A stretch of 64,000 bases of DNA from Mycolicibacterium parafortuitum. GTDB taxonomy: Bacteria > Actinomycetota > Actinomycetes > Mycobacteriales > Mycobacteriaceae. Shown piece after piece: positions 1-9,213 of this stretch. The notes under the pieces were generated by a model. The model searched no databases. It worked only from the letters and a program-made list of their open reading frames with translations, and had not been told where the DNA came from. The first letter of the stretch is position 1. Every line of letters begins with the position of its first letter. The stretch covers positions 1 to 64,000 of the forward strand of contig NZ_MVID01000031.1 in the NCBI RefSeq assembly GCF_002086815.1, in the 5' to 3' direction. Both the position numbers and the translations under genes were made by a program.

Positions 1-392
1 TGCGTTGCAGGCGAAATATCCTGGTGCTCCGGATATTCCGGCTTCTGAGCTTGCGAATCTGCGGACTCTTCAGGATGTCGTCGACACGGTGGCGGGTTTC
101 GCCGGTAGTGCGCCGGCGCCTGCTGCTGCTGCGCCGGTTGCGGCCGCTGCGCCGGTGGTGCCGACCGGTGATGTGGTGTTGGCGATTGTGTCGGAGAAGA
201 CGGGTTATCCGGCGGATATGTTGTCGCTGGGGATGGAGATGGAGGCCGAGCTCGGCATCGATTCCATCAAGCAGGTCGAGATATTGGCTGCGTTGCAGGC
301 GAAATATCCTGGTGCTCCGGATATTCCGGCTTCTGAGCTTGCGAATCTGCGGACCCTCCAGGATGTCGTCGACACCGTCGGCGGCTTCGCCG
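1..392 (+). repeat. Tandem ACP-coding repeat, 288-bp period
   Basis: Bases 1-66 are identical to bases 289-354, and the similarity continues with a few substitutions to about 104/392. The period of 288 bases (96 codons) equals one ACP plus an Ala/Pro/Val-rich linker. The window edge cuts the array, so the number of ACP copies is unknown. The repeated stretch uses more AT-ending codons than the rest of the gene, as expected if copies are kept alike by recombination. Confidence 0.9.
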
Positions 393-2659
393 GCGGAACC
401 TCCAGCGACACCACGTCGGCCGAACGGCACGGGTCGGCCGACGAGCCCGACACCGCCGGCGCGCCGTCGGGAGGTCTGTCGTGCACCGAAGCGCCCCTGC
501 GGCAGGTGCCGCCCGGGGGCTTCGCGATGGCGGGTCTGCGCGACGGCGAGGTCTTCATCACCCGCGAGGATCCCCAGTTCGCCGACGAGCTCGAAAGCAC
601 ACTGGTCGAACACGGCATCAAGGCCAAGTCCGTCGACGAGGTTCCCGAGCAGGCGAGCGCGGTGATCAGCCTCGCCGCGCTGGGCCCGGCGTCCACACCC
701 CAGGACTGTGTCGACATGCACGTGCGTGCGTTCCACGCCGCACGCAGCGTCGCGCGCGGCGACGCCGAGTCGCGGTTGTTCGTCACCGTGCAGTCGACCG
801 GTGCGGCGTTCGCCGCATCCGCCACGCCGACCGGCGTAGCGAGCCTGGTCAAGACCGCCGCGTGGGAGTGGCCGAACGCGTCGGTACGCGCCATCGACAT
901 CGAGGCACTCGACGCACAGCGACTGGTCGCCGAACTGCTCGGGGGCGGCAGCGGCATCGAGGTCGCGCTGAGGGCGGACGGTTCCCGCCTGGTCGCCGTC
1001 GACGAGGTCGCGTCCTCGGTCGGCTCCGGCGAGACGATCGAGGTACCCGAGGGCGGTGTCGTGGTGGTGACCGGCGGCGCCCGGGGTGTGACCGCCTCGT
1101 CCGCGCTGGCGCTGGCCAAGCAACACGGGCTGAGGCTGGCCCTGCTCGGTCGCACCCCGTTGCGGGACGCGGCCGCCGACGAACCGACCGGGACCACGGC
1201 CACCGAGATCGCCACCGCGCTCGCAGCGGCGGCGCGCGCTCGCGGCGAGCAGCTGAGCCTGCCGCAGGCCCGCGCCCAGGCGGAGGCGCTGCTGGCGGAG
1301 CGGGAGGTTCGTCAGACGCTCGCCACGGCGGAGCGGCAGGGCACCCCGGCGCGCTACTTCTCGGCCAGCATCACCGATCGGGCCGCGCTCGACGGTGTGC
1401 TCGACGAGGTACGCAGGGACCTGGGGCCGATCGTCGGGGTGGTGCACGGCGCCGGCGTGCTGGCCGACAAGCGCATCGAAGATCTCGACGACGCAGGTTT
1501 CGTCAAGGTGTTCACCACGAAGCTGGTCGGTGCCGAGGCTCTCCTGGACGCCACCGAATCCGATGACCTGCGGTTCATCTCGCTGTTCTCATCCATCGCC
1601 GCACGGGCCGGAAATCCCGGTCAGGCGGCATACGCGGCGGCCAACGCGGCGCTTGAGTCCATCGCCGCCCGCGAGTCCGCGCGCCGTGGCGACGCATGTG
1701 TGGTGCGCGCGTTCGGGTGGGGCCCGTGGGACGGCGGCATGGTCGACGAGACCCTCAAGAGCCGCTTCCTCGACTCCGGGGTGAACGTCATCCCGATCGA
1801 CGAGGGCGCACGGTTCTTCGCCGACACCGCGCTGCGCCGCGCCCCGGCCACCGCGGTCGTCGTCGCCGCCCCGGCGCAGCGCCGGTTGCGTGCCGCCCAC
1901 CTGGAATGGGATGTGTCGACCGCGACCCTGCCGATGCTGGAGGACCATCAGGTCCGGGGACAGATCGTGGTGCCCGTGGTGATCGTGCTCGACGCGATGC
2001 TGCGCGCGGCGCGAGGACTGGTCGCCGACACCGGGCTGGTCGTCCGCGACTTCCAGGTGCTGTCCGGCGTGACGTTCGCGGCCGCCGAACACCAGGATCT
2101 GGCCATCGACTTCGAACCCTCCGGGACCTCCTACACCGTCACGGTGCAGGACTGTGAGGGCCGGGCGCGCTATCGTGCCGTGCTCGAACCGGATACCGGT
2201 GCGCCGGCTCTGGCGGTGCCTCAGATCGACGGCGGCAGCTGGCCGTTCGGCGTCGCCGACGCGTACGCCGGTCCGCTGTTCCACGGGCCCCGGTTCGGGG
2301 TCATCGAATCCCTCGACGGGTTCGGCGAGGCGGGCGGAGCCGCCCGGCTCAAGAACCGCGCGGATCTGGGCTGGCCTCAGGACAACTGGGCCATCGACGC
2401 GGCCAGCGTCGACGGCGGGCTGCAGCTCGGAATCCTGTGGGCCAACGCCCACGGTCGCCCGCTCGTGCTGCCCGTTCGCATCGCGCGGGTCGTGCTGCAC
2501 CAGTCGTTCGCCGACGCGGGGACGCTGCGGTGCCGGCTGGCGGCCCACCCGGTCAACGACAAGCGGGTCGACTTCGACATCACGCTCGAAACCCCGGACG
2601 GCGCACCGGTTGCGACGCTCGAGGGCGTGGAGTTTTATGTCGCAGGCACCGGGTCGTGA
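2..2659 (+). CDS. Pfa-type (PUFA-like) polyketide synthase subunit, C-terminal part (ACP-ACP-KR-DH), 5' end outside window
   Basis: This is the C-terminal part of a large iterative synthase; the reading frame is open to the window edge, so the true start lies upstream. The order visible is the end of one acyl carrier protein, a complete ACP (phosphopantetheine Ser at 263-265 in LGIDSIKQ), a ketoreductase (nucleotide-binding TGGARGV near 1070-1095, catalytic Tyr at 1631-1633 in QAAYAAAN) and a hotdog dehydratase (His at 1946-1948 in LEDHQV, Asp at 2411-2413 in VDGGLQL). Tandem ACPs followed by KR and DH match the C-terminal half of PfaA/Pfa2 proteins, which usually begin with KS-AT. The TTG at 5 lies inside an ACP and is not a start. 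The stop overlaps the next gene's GTG by 4 bases, so the two are translationally coupled. The product cannot be deduced; a long or polyunsaturated acyl chain is the family expectation. Confidence 0.9.
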   Translation, partial: ALQAKYPGAPDIPASELANLRTLQDVVDTVAGFAGSAPAPAAAAPVAAAAPVVPTGDVVLAIVSEKTGYPADMLSLGMEMEAELGIDSIKQVEILAALQAKYPGAPDIPASELANLRTLQDVVDTVGGFAGGTSSDTTSAERHGSADEPDTAGAPSGGLSCTEAPLRQVPPGGFAMAGLRDGEVFITREDPQFADELESTLVEHGIKAKSVDEVPEQASAVISLAALGPASTPQDCVDMHVRAFHAARSVARGDAESRLFVTVQSTGAAFAASATPTGVASLVKTAAWEWPNASVRAIDIEALDAQRLVAELLGGGSGIEVALRADGSRLVAVDEVASSVGSGETIEVPEGGVVVVTGGARGVTASSALALAKQHGLRLALLGRTPLRDAAADEPTGTTATEIATALAAAARARGEQLSLPQARAQAEALLAEREVRQTLATAERQGTPARYFSASITDRAALDGVLDEVRRDLGPIVGVVHGAGVLADKRIEDLDDAGFVKVFTTKLVGAEALLDATESDDLRFISLFSSIAARAGNPGQAAYAAANAALESIAARESARRGDACVVRAFGWGPWDGGMVDETLKSRFLDSGVNVIPIDEGARFFADTALRRAPATAVVVAAPAQRRLRAAHLEWDVSTATLPMLEDHQVRGQIVVPVVIVLDAMLRAARGLVADTGLVVRDFQVLSGVTFAAAEHQDLAIDFEPSGTSYTVTVQDCEGRARYRAVLEPDTGAPALAVPQIDGGSWPFGVADAYAGPLFHGPRFGVIESLDGFGEAGGAARLKNRADLGWPQDNWAIDAASVDGGLQLGILWANAHGRPLVLPVRIARVVLHQSFADAGTLRCRLAAHPVNDKRVDFDITLETPDGAPVATLEGVEFYVAGTGS

Positions 2660-5600
2660 GCGGGTTCGACCCAGTCGCCATCGTCGGTCGCAGTTGCGTA
2701 CTGCCCGGTGCGAGCACGCCTGAGGCGTTGTTCGACGCGACCCTGGCCGGCCGCTGTCTGCTCACGCCGACCCCGCGGGACCATTGGCGCGGCGTGGACC
2801 CCGCGGCGCTGCTGGCCGGTGACGAGCCGGGGCTGAGGGTGTCGTCGGCGACCGGAGGTTACGTCCAGACATCCTTCGATCTGGCCCACTTCGCCTCGCA
2901 GATCACCGATTTCGAGCGCCTCGACCCGCTCGTATGGTGGCTGGCGCACTGCGCACAGCAGGCGCTCGGCGGACCTGTCGCGGCGCCTCGCACCGGGCTG
3001 ATCATCGGCAACCTGTCCTATCCGAGCACGATGAACACGGCGTTCGTCGAGAGTGTGTGGACCGGCGACGGTGACGTCGATCCCCGCAACCGATTCAGTT
3101 CGGGGCTGCCGGTGCACCTGGTCGCCGGGGCGATGGGCATGGCGGGGCCGGCGTACGCCCTCGACGCGGCGTGCGCGTCCTCGCTGTACGCGATCAAGCT
3201 GGCCTGCGACGCGCTGCACGATGGCACCGCCGACGTGATGGTCGCCGGTGGGGTCAACGGCTCCGACGACCTGTTCCTGCACCTCGGCTTCACCGCGCTG
3301 CAGGCGCTGAGCGTGACCGGCCGGTCCCGGCCGTTCCACGCCGACGCCGACGGGCTGGTGCCGTCGGCGGGCGCCGCGCTCGTCGCGTTGAAACGCCTCG
3401 AGGACGCCGAACGCTCCGGCGACCGGATCCTCGGTGTCATCACGGGTGTCGGCTTGTCCAACGACGGCAGACAGAGCGGATTCCTCGCCCCCGCGGTCGC
3501 CGGTCAGACCAGGGCGATGCTCGCGGCCCTGGAACAGGCCGGTGTCACGCCGGGCGACATCGACTACCTCGACTGCCACGCCACGGGCACGCCGCTCGGC
3601 GACGCGACGGAGTTGCGCAGCATCGCCGCCGCCTACGGTGACGTTCCGCTGAAACTCGGTGCGCTCAAAGGCAACCTCGGCCACACCATCACCGTGTCCG
3701 GCGCGGCAAGCCTGGTGAACGTGCTCTCGGCGATGCAGGCATCGGTGATCCCACCTGCGCTGTGCGACAAGCCGATCGAGACACTGACCGACAGCCCGTT
3801 CACGCTGCCGACCACCCCGACCCCCTGGGAGGGCGCGGTCAAGCGGGCCGCGGTCAGCAACTTCGGGTTCGGCGGGAACAACGCACACCTGATCGTCGAG
3901 AGCTACTCCGGTCCGGCGACCCGTCGCGAGCCGAGCCGGCCCGCGCCACCGCACGACGACATCGTGATCTGCGGGATGGGTGTGGTGACCGGCGACGCGT
4001 CGGACGCCGAGAGCTTCCGTCGCCGCGCGTTGGGCCCGCAGACCCCGGCATCTCCGTTGCAGACGGTGGAAGTCGGACTGCGCGGCCTCGGATTCCCTCC
4101 CAAGGAGCTCCAGGGCAGCCTCACCCAGCAGACGGCGATGCTCGCCGCCGCGGCCGAGGCACTCGAGAACGTCAGCACCGAGCCAGAACGCACCGGCGTC
4201 GTCGTCGGTATGGGCTGCGATGCGACCATCGCGCGGCAGCGGCTGCGCGTGCGCAACATGGCCGACGACGCGTGGCTGTCCGCGAACCGGGACTCGGCGC
4301 CGCAACTGACCGCCGACGGCGTGATCGGGACCATGCCGAACATCCCGGCCAACCGGATCCACGCCCAGCGTGATTTCCGGGGCTTCGGGTTCACGGTCTC
4401 CGGCGAGGAACTGTCCGGCGTGGACGCGATCCGCATCGCGGTCCGGGCGCTGCGCCACCGTGAACTCGACGCAGTGGTCACCGGTGCGGTCGACATGTGC
4501 TGCGAACCCGCACATGCCCGCGCCGCCGATGCGCTCAGCCCTGATCCCGGTACCGCCCACGGCGACGCCGCGGTGGCGTTCGTCCTCAAGCGCCGGGCCG
4601 ACGCCGTGGCAGCCGGTGAGGAGATCATCGCGATCGTCGACGTGGACGGCGATGCCGCCGAGGACGGTTCCGCAGAACCGAATTTCGCCGCTCAGAGGTT
4701 CGGCCGGACACACGCCGCGACTGCCGCCGCAGAGGTGGCCGCCCGCGCCGCCGCAGTGCGCACCCGCGTCCGCGTCGACCAGAACGGGGCGCAACCCGCC
4801 CCCGGCGCGATACGCAGCGCCGCACGTCTGCACTCGATCGGCGGCCGGGCCGACGCGGTCACCGTATCCGCGGCCGACGGACCCCCGGTCCCGTTGGCGA
4901 TCGGTGCCGTTCCGGTCTCCGAGCGGTATGCGGGCGACAGCCGGGACGACCTGCTGAGCCGGATGCGTCGCGGGGAACCAGGGGGCAGCGGCCCGGTGCG
5001 GTGCGCGGTGGTCGGTGGCAGCCAGGCAACCGTGGACAATCTGCGGGAGGCAGCCGTGCAGCGGTTCGACCGCGGCGAGGTTCCGGTGCTTCCCGGTGTG
5101 TCGTTCGCCGACGCGCCGGTGACCGGCGAGCTCGCGTTCACGTTCACCGGCGCCGCGGCCGCCTACCCGGGTGCCGGCCGCGAACTGCTGCTGGCGTGGC
5201 CGGAACTCGGCGATGCTCTCGCCGAACGGTTCTCGGGCGTCGGGGAACTCGCCCGCGCGTTGTACGGCGCGGGTATCACGACGCTGTCCCCGCGGACGCA
5301 GCTGACGGGCTGCGCTCTGGTGTGCCAGGCGCAGGCGGAGTTCTCCCGCACCGTGCTCGGACTCGAGCCCGCCGCGGCCATCGGGCTGTCTTCGGGGGAG
5401 ACGAACTCGCTACTGGCGTTCGGTATCTGGCAGGACCTGGAGCCGATGCTCGACGAGATCGAGGCGTCGGGGATGTACGGCGACGAGCTGACCGGGGAGT
5501 GCCGGGTGGCGGCGCAGGCCTGGGGGTTCGACGATCTGTCCGCCCCGTGGGAGAACTGGCGGATCACCGCGCCGCGGGCGGCGGTGGAACGGGCACTGGA

Positions 5601-8600
5601 GTCCGAGCCGCTGGCGTACATGACGATCGTGCAAGCCCCCGACGACTGCGTGATCGGCGGGGATCCCGCGGCGTGCCGCAGGATCATCGACGCGATCGAC
5701 GGCGCGCGGGCGATGCCGCTGGGTCTGGACATGGTCATCCACTGTGAGGCGGTCGGACCGTTCGCCGACACGTGGCGCACCATCCACACCCGCGAGACCT
5801 ACCCGGCTCCCGACGTCCGGTTCTACACCAACGCCGTGAACCGCGCCTACACCCCGACCCGGGAAGCCGCCGCCGAAGCGATCACGCGACAAGCGTTGGA
5901 GCCCATCGATTTCCCGGCCACCGTGCTCCAGGCCTGGGAAGACGGTGTGCGGGTGTTCGTCGAACACGGCCCGCGGGCCATTCTGACCGGCGCGATCCCG
6001 AAGATCCTCGGCGACCGTCCGCACGTCGCGGTCGCGCTCGACCCGCAGGAACGGCGCGGCCTGCGCGCGCTCGGCGAAACCGTGTCCAAGCTGTGGGTAC
6101 ACGGCCTGCCGGTCCAGGTCGACGCCTTCGACGAGCGCATGCGGAAGCTGCGCGAGCAGAACGCACCCGCGCCGGCGACGAATGCCCGCGCACTGACACT
6201 CGCCGCGCACTGGCCCGACATCGTCGATGTCGCCGAGGCCAGGCCGGCGCCGGAGACCGTGTCCGCCGTGACGCCGGAACCACCCCAGGAGAGGAACCCG
6301 GAATTGGATTCCGCCCATCTACAGCCCATGCCCGCGGCGCCCGCAAGCCTGCCACCGCTCGTGTACACCGGCGCGGCGGCCGCGTCACCCGAACCGGCGC
6401 CCCTCCGTGCCACGGTGATCACCGCGCCACCGGCCGCGCCCGCCGCCGCGGCACTCAGTGACCGGACGACCGCCGCGTTGAATCTCGTCGCTTCGGTCAG
6501 CGAGACCCACACCGCGTTCGTCGAGCGCCAGGCGCAGGCGCACGCGTCGTTCCTCCAGGCGCGCGGCGCGTTTCTGGCCGCTGTCACCGGGGGTGCGCTG
6601 CCCGCGGGCAGCGCCCCGGCCGCGGCTGCGCAGGCTGCGGTCGCCGCGGCGCCAGTCGCGTCCGCTCCGGTCGCCGCGCCTCCGGTGATCCCGGCACCGA
6701 AGCCACTTCCCGCCGCGGTGGTGAGCGCTCCTGTCGCCGCGCCGCCGGTCGCACCTCCGGCCCCGTCGACGCCCGCCCCCGCGCCACCGCCACCGCGACC
6801 GCCGCAGCCGGTCAGCCGGGAACCCCTGTGGAATCGCGCCCAGCTCGAAACGCTTGCCGGCGGCAACGTCTCGGAGGTCCTCGGGCCGATCTTCGCCGAA
6901 CTGGACCAGTACGAGCGGCTGGTCCGGATGCCGGAACCGCCGCTGCTGCTGGCCGACCGGGTGATGAGCATCGACGGTGAGCCCGGCACGATGGGGACGG
7001 GCCGCATCGTCACCGAGACCGACGTCGACCCCGACGCGTGGTACATGCACAACGGCCGGATGTCGCCCGGGGTGGTCATTGAATCCGGCCAGGCAGACCT
7101 GCTGCTCGCGTCCTGGCTGGGTGCCGACTTCAGCAACCGCAGCCAGCGCGTGTACCGCCTGCTCGGTTGTGACCTGACGTTCATGGGTGGTCTACCGCAG
7201 GGCGGCGAGACGCTGCACTACGACATCCACATCGACGGGCACGCGAAAACCGGTGACACCCGGCTGTTCTTCTTCCATTACGACTGCTACATCGGTGACC
7301 GTCTGGCGATCTCGGTGCGCAACGGCCAGGCCGGGTTCTTCTCCGACGAGGAACTCGCCAATTCCGATGGCGTGCTGTGGGACGCCGCTGACGACGCCCC
7401 CAGGGACGGCGCCCGCCGCGACGACCCGCCGCAGGTGACGCGGAAACGTTCCTTCGACCGCACCGACATCGAGGCGTTCACGAACGGGAACTCGTTCGCC
7501 TGCTTCGGTACCGGCTTCGAGATGGCCGCCGCGCACTCCCGGACCCCGTCGCTGCCGAAGGGCAAGCTGCGGTTGTTCGACGAGGTCGCCGAGTTCGACC
7601 CGGACGGCGGGCCGTGGGGCAGAGGGTATCTGCGCGCGAGGGCCTCGGTACCCACGGACGCGTGGTTCTACGACGGCCATTTCAAGAACGACCCGTGCAT
7701 GCCGGGCACCCTGATGGCCGATGCGGCGACCCAGGCGCTGTCGTTCGCGATGGCTGCCTACGGGTTCACCATCGAGCGCGACGGGTGGCGGTTCGAGCCG
7801 GTGCCCGAGGAGATGGCGCGCTTCGTCTGCCGGGGGCAGGTCACCCCCGACGCCGACCACGTCCTCGACTACGAGGTGTTCGTCGAGGAGATCATCGACG
7901 GGCCGACTCCGACGATCTTCGCGTCGCTGCTGTGCAGTAGTGACGGGTTCAAGGTGTTCCATTGCCGCCGGTTCGGGATGCGTCTGGTCCCGGACTGGCC
8001 GATGCCTCCGGGTGCGCCGGGTCCGGTCCGAATCCTGGAGGGCACCAAGGACGTCCGCGGTGATCAGGGGGCGCTACTGGCGTGCGGGCGGGGTATGCCG
8101 TCGGACGCGTTCGGCGCGCTGTACGCCCCGTTCGACGGCGCGCGGCGCGCGCCCCGTCTGCCGGACGAGCCCTACCACTTCATGTCGCGCGTGCTCAGCG
8201 TCAGCAGTCCGCCCGGGGTGCCGACCAAGGACGGCGTCGTCGTCGCGGAGTACGACGTGCCCGCCGGCGAGTGGTATTTCGAGGCCGGCCGCTCCGATGC
8301 CGTGCCGCTGTCCGTGCTGATCGAGATCCTGCTGCAGCCGTGCGGCTGGCTGTCCTCGTACAACGGCTTCGCCGCGAACCGTTCCGACGACGTGGTGTTC
8401 CGCAACCTCGACGGCGGCGATATCCTGCTGCACCGGCCGGCGCGGGTGGGCACGCTGCGCGTCACCTCCCGGTTGGAGCGCTTCGCCGAGGGCGGCGGCT
8501 CGACGATCGTGTTCTTCGAGGTCGTGTGTACCCAGGGCGACGACATCGTGATGACGATGAAGACGGCGTTCGGGTTCTTCAGCCCCGAGGCGCTCAAGAA

Positions 8601-9138
8601 CCAGGTCGGCCTACGCGTCGAACCCGGTGTGCTGGAAGCACTCTCGGAGCCCGCGCCGGTGACGCTGTCCTACCGTGACACGCAGCTCGACGGCGCACCG
8701 TGGCTGGCCCAGGATCGTCTTCAGGTGATCGACCGGGTGAACTTCTGGCCCGGAGGTGGCCAGGCCGGCCTGGGCAGGTGCGTCGCAGAATTCGACGTCC
8801 GTCCCGAGGCGTGGTTCTTCAAGGCCCACTTCTTCCAGGACCCGGTGCAGCCCGGATCGCTCGGGCTGGAGGCCATGCAGCAGGCGGCCCGCGCGGCGGT
8901 CCGGCTGTCCGGGCTCGCCGACGGCGCCACGGCGTTCGAACCGGTGGCCTCGGGTCAGTCGTTCAGCTGGAAGTTCCGCGGACAGGTCATCCCGACCAAC
9001 GGCCGCACCCGCTCGGAGATCGAGATCCAGTCGGTGACACAGGAAGACGACGCGGTGCTGGTGGTGTTCAACGGCCGGTTCTGGGTGGACGACCTGTGCA
9101 TCTACGAGACCATCGGGATGGGTGTGCGGGCGCGGTAG
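2656..9138 (+). CDS. Pfa3/PfaC-like synthase: KS-CLF-AT-DH-DH
   Basis: The protein has about 2160 residues and starts at the GTG inside the GTGA overlap with the upstream synthase gene. The N-terminal ketosynthase has the full triad: Cys173 (DAACASS), His308 (CHATGT) and His343 (KGNLGHT). A second KS-like domain at roughly 430-700 has Glu in place of the active Cys (VSGEELSG) and so looks like a chain-length factor. An acyltransferase follows at roughly 820-1180 with GLSSGE (Ser912). After an Ala/Pro-rich linker come four FabA-like hotdogs forming two double-hotdog dehydratases. Their His residues are His1465 (HNGRMSPG), His1675 (HFKNDPCMPG) and His2058 (HFFQDPVQPG); the third hotdog has lost its His (YFEAGRSDAVP). 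KS-CLF-AT-DH-DH matches myxobacterial-type Pfa3, but the terminal AGPAT domain is absent. No enoyl reductase is seen in the window. Confidence 0.88.
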   Translation: MSGFDPVAIVGRSCVLPGASTPEALFDATLAGRCLLTPTPRDHWRGVDPAALLAGDEPGLRVSSATGGYVQTSFDLAHFASQITDFERLDPLVWWLAHCAQQALGGPVAAPRTGLIIGNLSYPSTMNTAFVESVWTGDGDVDPRNRFSSGLPVHLVAGAMGMAGPAYALDAACASSLYAIKLACDALHDGTADVMVAGGVNGSDDLFLHLGFTALQALSVTGRSRPFHADADGLVPSAGAALVALKRLEDAERSGDRILGVITGVGLSNDGRQSGFLAPAVAGQTRAMLAALEQAGVTPGDIDYLDCHATGTPLGDATELRSIAAAYGDVPLKLGALKGNLGHTITVSGAASLVNVLSAMQASVIPPALCDKPIETLTDSPFTLPTTPTPWEGAVKRAAVSNFGFGGNNAHLIVESYSGPATRREPSRPAPPHDDIVICGMGVVTGDASDAESFRRRALGPQTPASPLQTVEVGLRGLGFPPKELQGSLTQQTAMLAAAAEALENVSTEPERTGVVVGMGCDATIARQRLRVRNMADDAWLSANRDSAPQLTADGVIGTMPNIPANRIHAQRDFRGFGFTVSGEELSGVDAIRIAVRALRHRELDAVVTGAVDMCCEPAHARAADALSPDPGTAHGDAAVAFVLKRRADAVAAGEEIIAIVDVDGDAAEDGSAEPNFAAQRFGRTHAATAAAEVAARAAAVRTRVRVDQNGAQPAPGAIRSAARLHSIGGRADAVTVSAADGPPVPLAIGAVPVSERYAGDSRDDLLSRMRRGEPGGSGPVRCAVVGGSQATVDNLREAAVQRFDRGEVPVLPGVSFADAPVTGELAFTFTGAAAAYPGAGRELLLAWPELGDALAERFSGVGELARALYGAGITTLSPRTQLTGCALVCQAQAEFSRTVLGLEPAAAIGLSSGETNSLLAFGIWQDLEPMLDEIEASGMYGDELTGECRVAAQAWGFDDLSAPWENWRITAPRAAVERALESEPLAYMTIVQAPDDCVIGGDPAACRRIIDAIDGARAMPLGLDMVIHCEAVGPFADTWRTIHTRETYPAPDVRFYTNAVNRAYTPTREAAAEAITRQALEPIDFPATVLQAWEDGVRVFVEHGPRAILTGAIPKILGDRPHVAVALDPQERRGLRALGETVSKLWVHGLPVQVDAFDERMRKLREQNAPAPATNARALTLAAHWPDIVDVAEARPAPETVSAVTPEPPQERNPELDSAHLQPMPAAPASLPPLVYTGAAAASPEPAPLRATVITAPPAAPAAAALSDRTTAALNLVASVSETHTAFVERQAQAHASFLQARGAFLAAVTGGALPAGSAPAAAAQAAVAAAPVASAPVAAPPVIPAPKPLPAAVVSAPVAAPPVAPPAPSTPAPAPPPPRPPQPVSREPLWNRAQLETLAGGNVSEVLGPIFAELDQYERLVRMPEPPLLLADRVMSIDGEPGTMGTGRIVTETDVDPDAWYMHNGRMSPGVVIESGQADLLLASWLGADFSNRSQRVYRLLGCDLTFMGGLPQGGETLHYDIHIDGHAKTGDTRLFFFHYDCYIGDRLAISVRNGQAGFFSDEELANSDGVLWDAADDAPRDGARRDDPPQVTRKRSFDRTDIEAFTNGNSFACFGTGFEMAAAHSRTPSLPKGKLRLFDEVAEFDPDGGPWGRGYLRARASVPTDAWFYDGHFKNDPCMPGTLMADAATQALSFAMAAYGFTIERDGWRFEPVPEEMARFVCRGQVTPDADHVLDYEVFVEEIIDGPTPTIFASLLCSSDGFKVFHCRRFGMRLVPDWPMPPGAPGPVRILEGTKDVRGDQGALLACGRGMPSDAFGALYAPFDGARRAPRLPDEPYHFMSRVLSVSSPPGVPTKDGVVVAEYDVPAGEWYFEAGRSDAVPLSVLIEILLQPCGWLSSYNGFAANRSDDVVFRNLDGGDILLHRPARVGTLRVTSRLERFAEGGGSTIVFFEVVCTQGDDIVMTMKTAFGFFSPEALKNQVGLRVEPGVLEALSEPAPVTLSYRDTQLDGAPWLAQDRLQVIDRVNFWPGGGQAGLGRCVAEFDVRPEAWFFKAHFFQDPVQPGSLGLEAMQQAARAAVRLSGLADGATAFEPVASGQSFSWKFRGQVIPTNGRTRSEIEIQSVTQEDDAVLVVFNGRFWVDDLCIYETIGMGVRAR

Positions 9139-9156
9139 CCCGCCCGCAGCGCCGCG

Positions 9157-9191
9157 AAAAGCCCGGCCCCATTGTGGGGACCGGGCTTTTT
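9157..9191. terminator. Bidirectional intrinsic terminator between convergent operons
   Basis: AAAAGCCCGG (9157-9166) pairs with CCGGGCTTTT (9181-9190). A CCCC/GGGG extension with one bulged A and the loop ATTGT complete the hairpin. The A tract on one side and the T tract on the other let it work for the synthase operon on the plus strand and the mmpL operon on the minus strand. Confidence 0.85.
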
Positions 9192-9213
9192 CGTGTGGGT
9201 CTGTCCGAATCCG

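Noticed and set aside
5..7. TTG as the start of the first synthase gene
   Set aside because: It falls inside an ACP repeat, and the frame is open upstream to the edge. The gene clearly begins outside the window.
2656..9138. Assigning DHA, EPA or phleic acid as the synthase product
   Set aside because: The product of Pfa-type synthases depends on details not visible here. KS-AT and ER parts are outside the window.
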